Source: Caecitellus pseudoparvulus
Lineage: Eukaryota; Bigyra: Bicosoecida
Assembly: GCA_965644315.1 (NCBI GenBank)
Contig: CBFFRQ010000068.1
Coordinates: 434,001 to 498,000, forward strand
Length of the DNA: 64,000 bases
Reading direction: 5' to 3'
The position numbers and the translations under genes are program-made. The notes beneath the pieces were generated by a model. That model worked only from the letters and a program-made list of their open reading frames with translations. It made no database searches and was not told the DNA's origin. How positions within the stretch are numbered: the stretch's first letter is position 1; every line of letters starts with the position of its first letter. Positions 61,060 to 64,000 of this stretch are shown in pieces.

Positions 61060-63955
61060 TCACAGGGCGCCTCCACCCGCCGCGTGGCGTAGGCCCTTGA
61101 CGATGCCCTTGCTGGCCTCATGGCACACTACGTTGGACAAGTCGTCAAAGACGATTTCGAACCACCGTTTCACGTCGAAAATGCTGGCGTCGTTGCGCAC
61201 GAAATCGACGCAGTACCTGGGCCGGGGGTCGGGAAGAGCAGGGACACGGCCCGAGCAGCCACCGGCACCAGCGGCGTGCTGCATAGTCGCAGGCAAGACG
61301 TACACCTGCACCGTTGCGAGGAGCAGCTCACCCGCCATGATTTGCACCTTGTTGGCCTCCAGGTGCATGACAGTGTGCAGGGGCGCAGGCAGGTCATGGC
61401 GGTATTGCCGCGCCATGGACTCCAGAGATCGAGACACCTGGGGCAAGATGCTGGCGGGCGGCTCGCGAGTCACGAACCGTGTCGAGCGGCGCACACTGCA
61501 GTCCCACGTTTGGGGGTCATGGTGGGCGGGGGCCTTGCTGTGGCGCTCGGACACTGGCGTGGGGCTGGATGCGGCGCTGTTTGCGGAGCGAGGGGGTGCT
61601 TCGTTCCCATGCCCGGCAACCATCGCTCCCAGGGCAGTGGGGGGTGTGCCACTGGCCCCAGCAGGAGACACCATGGTGCTGGACAAATTCAAACTCCGCA
61701 CCGCACTTTGAGGGCTCCCAACGTTGCTGCGGGGCTGGGGGGTCGGCGTGCCCTCAGGCGGCAGCTGCAAGGCGGCTGACACCTGAGGTTCGGGCAAGTT
61801 TGGCAGGGCATGGGGCTGGCTGGCACTGGTGGGGGCTGGGGAAAGTCCATCGTCGCTGGCCAGGCCGTCGTGGGTGGGGGGGAACGCGGGCGGGGTGGCG
61901 GACCTGGGGTTGATGGTGCCGCGCGCAGGCAGCACACTGCGCCCCGCGTGCGCGTTGGCAACGTCAGACCGCTTGCGCTTTGCGCGTGCTCGGCGGGCAG
62001 GGCTGCCCACAACCCAGCTGTGCGTGACCGCCTCGTCCACGCTGATGCGCCAGGCGGGGTCAGGGTGCAGCAAGCCGCACAGCAAGTTCCGTGCCTTGTC
62101 ACTGAACTTGTCAGGGAAGAACCACGCAGGCATGACCAAGGCTGCGCGCTCCGCTGAGGAGAGCTCGGGCAGTCGGCCATACTTAGCTTGCAGCGGGGAA
62201 AGGCTGCTGCCATCCTGCAGCCCAGCCGCCGCGAGTGGCTTGGCTGTGCCTCGCCCTTGTTCTGAATCTGATGGGTTGTTGCTGGCGATGCGGTACTCCC
62301 TGCACGCAAGACGGTAGGCCTGGACCAAGTCCAGTGCCGTGCGCATGCGGGAGCAAGGCTCAGCAGGGACGCCCCTAGGGGATGCCCCAGACTCCACCTC
62401 CTCGCTACACGGGCCCGAGACCGTTGGAGAGCCCAAGTCGGAGGTTTGAGTGTCAGGCGATCCGTGGCGCAGGGCCAGGACAACGGTGCCGAGGCCGCGC
62501 TTCCACAGCTGCCGCAGCACCCTATCCCGCCCCGCCACCCACATACAGTAGTGCCTGTACCGTGAACAGGAGCGCAGGTCCTCCGTGAAAGGCAGCGTGC
62601 CGCCCAGCATGGCGTACACAATCACGCCACACGACCACACGTCAGCCTTGGTGCCATCATACCCCTCCCCGCTACGACCCTTGTCCCCCAGCGTCAGCAC
62701 CTCTGGAGCGATGTAGAAAGGCGTGCCAACGACAGACCTCAGGCGCTGTAAGGATGGGGTGGTGGGGGGCGCTGGGAGGGCCAGGGTGCTTGGGCCTGGG
62801 CTTGCTGCCGGCCCAAGGAAGGGCGAGCTTAGCTGCACACCAGTGCCGCTGATTCCCCCTGCATAGGGGGAGGCAGCCCCAGACGTCTGCACAGCAGGGG
62901 CTGAGGGGGCAATGCCTGGGGAAAGCGGCAAGGAAGCTGCCGCCCCGAGGGAAAGTGGAGGGGGCAGGCCCACCGTCCCAGCAAGTGGAGGCGCCGCCGG
63001 CGACAGACCTGGCGAAGCTCCATCCCCAGCACCTGCCAGCATGCTGGACCTCAAGGCAGCCAGGCCAAAGTCGGCGATTTTCAACGTTGAGTTCGTCGCA
63101 TCCAGGGTCAACGCTGCTGTCGGCGACTGGGCAGACTTGGGGCTCTCCCCATCGGACACCGGCGCAGGCTCGCTGTCCAAGTCATCCTGGCTGCTGCGAG
63201 AGAGGTCAGAGTCCCCGTCCGCATCGCGCACAGGCGACGGGGTGGAGGCATCCCCTGGCTCTGTCACGAGGAGGTTTTCCGGTTTCAAGTCCCGGTGCGC
63301 GACGCCACGCTCGTGGCAGTAAGACAGCCCCAGCAGCAGCTGCTGCACGAAGTGCCGCGCAGTTCCCTCGGCTGGGCCTGCGAGTCCCTTGTCCATAGGG
63401 ATGCGGTCGAAGAGCTCCCCGCCACGGGCGATTTCCATGACCAAGAACAGGGTTGTGCAGGTATCTTGAATGTGTTCCAGGACGTCCCACAGCGCCAGCA
63501 CGTTCGGGTGGCCACAGCCTTCACGACCGCTGCTGAGTGTCTGCATAACGGCAATTTCGCGGTACAGCCGCCGCCGCTTTTGCAGGAATTGAATGTACTT
63601 AGTGGGCACCACAGGCAGGGGCACGCTGCGGCCTCGCACGGTGGCGGTTCCCGCAACATTCTCCACGCCTGCCGACTCGTCGGCTTGAGCCGGCTCCACA
63701 CCCCAAATGTCCATGCACTGGCGCAAGGTGACCTCGGCGAGCTTGCCAGTGGAAGCCTTCGGCAGGGCTGCCAGCACCGTTCGATTGATGGGGTTGTACA
63801 CCCACGTCACGTGTCTGCGAAAGGCGAGGCAAGGTCTCGTTCTTCGATCTGAAGCACTGGGGATGCAGGACACCCCAGGAAAGTGTGGACACTCGCAAGG
63901 CAGTGCGCAGAACGTACAGTGGCATGAGTTGGTCGTAGTCATCGATGTCCTTTCC
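61060..63955 (-). CDS. partial CAMK-like protein kinase with degenerate N-lobe and KA1-like tail
   Basis: Two exons are visible (63955-63918 and 63814-61060), 930 residues. The first starts behind an acceptor TTCACAG, so earlier exons lie outside the window. The C-lobe is a SNF1/CIPK/CHK-type kinase: helix [32 protein letters not shown], catalytic [43 protein letters not shown]. About 60 residues are inserted between the catalytic loop and DFG, and about 120 between DFG and APE. The strand that normally carries the VAIK Lys reads VPLPVVP, with Pro in its place, and no Gly-rich loop is evident. The C-terminus ([46 protein letters not shown]) resembles a KA1 domain. It is convergent with PARP16-like, 42 bp apart. 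Confidence 0.75.
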
Positions 63956-64000
63956 CTGTGAATGGACGGGGGGAGCAAGGGTTGCTTTCTGGCAAGTTGG

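Noticed and set aside
1-64000. CRISPR arrays, insertion sequences, tRNA genes
   Set aside because: No spaced direct repeats, no transposase or reverse-transcriptase frame and no B-box GGTTCGANNCC pattern with a cloverleaf was seen; the only RNA gene I can support is the 5S.

Overview
The window is nuclear DNA of a GC-rich, gene-dense unicellular eukaryote. Evidence: spliceosomal introns, mostly 60-110 bp with GT(G/A)..AG borders, in most genes; a eukaryotic-type 5S rRNA gene with a Pol III T-run; and eukaryote-only families (RAB28, UFD1, HERC-type HECT ligase, Pol I subunit A49, TM9SF, ERGIC3/Erv46, YIPF, V-ATPase subunit H). LRRC45-like and RAB28-like genes hint at a ciliated or flagellated lineage. 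The surface metalloproteases with EGF-like and Cys-rich modules resemble those of free-living protists. I cannot fix the lineage from sequence alone.

Layout, left to right: a 5'-partial unknown gene (1-713, -); ZIP metal transporter (972-2038, +); V-ATPase subunit H (2283-3989, +), convergent with ERGIC3/Erv46 (4026-5443, -); two tandem leishmanolysin-like M8 metalloproteases (5747-9626 and 10282-14047, both -) sharing a near-identical 3.2-kb core; a voltage-sensor membrane protein (14579-17861, +), convergent with a PLGRKT-like gene (17890-18900, -); a 1584-residue disordered protein (19431-24185, +); a YIPF Golgi protein (24344-25138, -); LRRC45-like (25938-28406, +); RNA polymerase I A49 (28806-30431, +); TM9SF (30619-32747, -); a single-exon 5962-residue HERC-like E3 ligase (32972-50860, -); a 5S rRNA gene (51044-51163, +); UFD1 (51273-53447, +), convergent with a GOLD-TTC39 fusion (53490-56584, -); RAB28 (56822-57609, -); ethanolamine kinase (57777-59132, -); PARP16-like ADP-ribosyltransferase (59381-61017, +), convergent with a right-edge partial kinase (61060-63955, -).

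The genes do not form a pathway, but membrane traffic and protein quality control recur: ERGIC3, YIPF, TM9SF, V-ATPase, RAB28, GOLD-TTC39, UFD1, the HECT ligase and PARP16. Architecture is striking. Convergent genes are only 27-42 bp apart, introns cluster at the 5' ends of genes, and the largest gene has no intron. Exon models were built by hand from reading frame, splice sites and family alignment from memory. No transcript data or database search was available.
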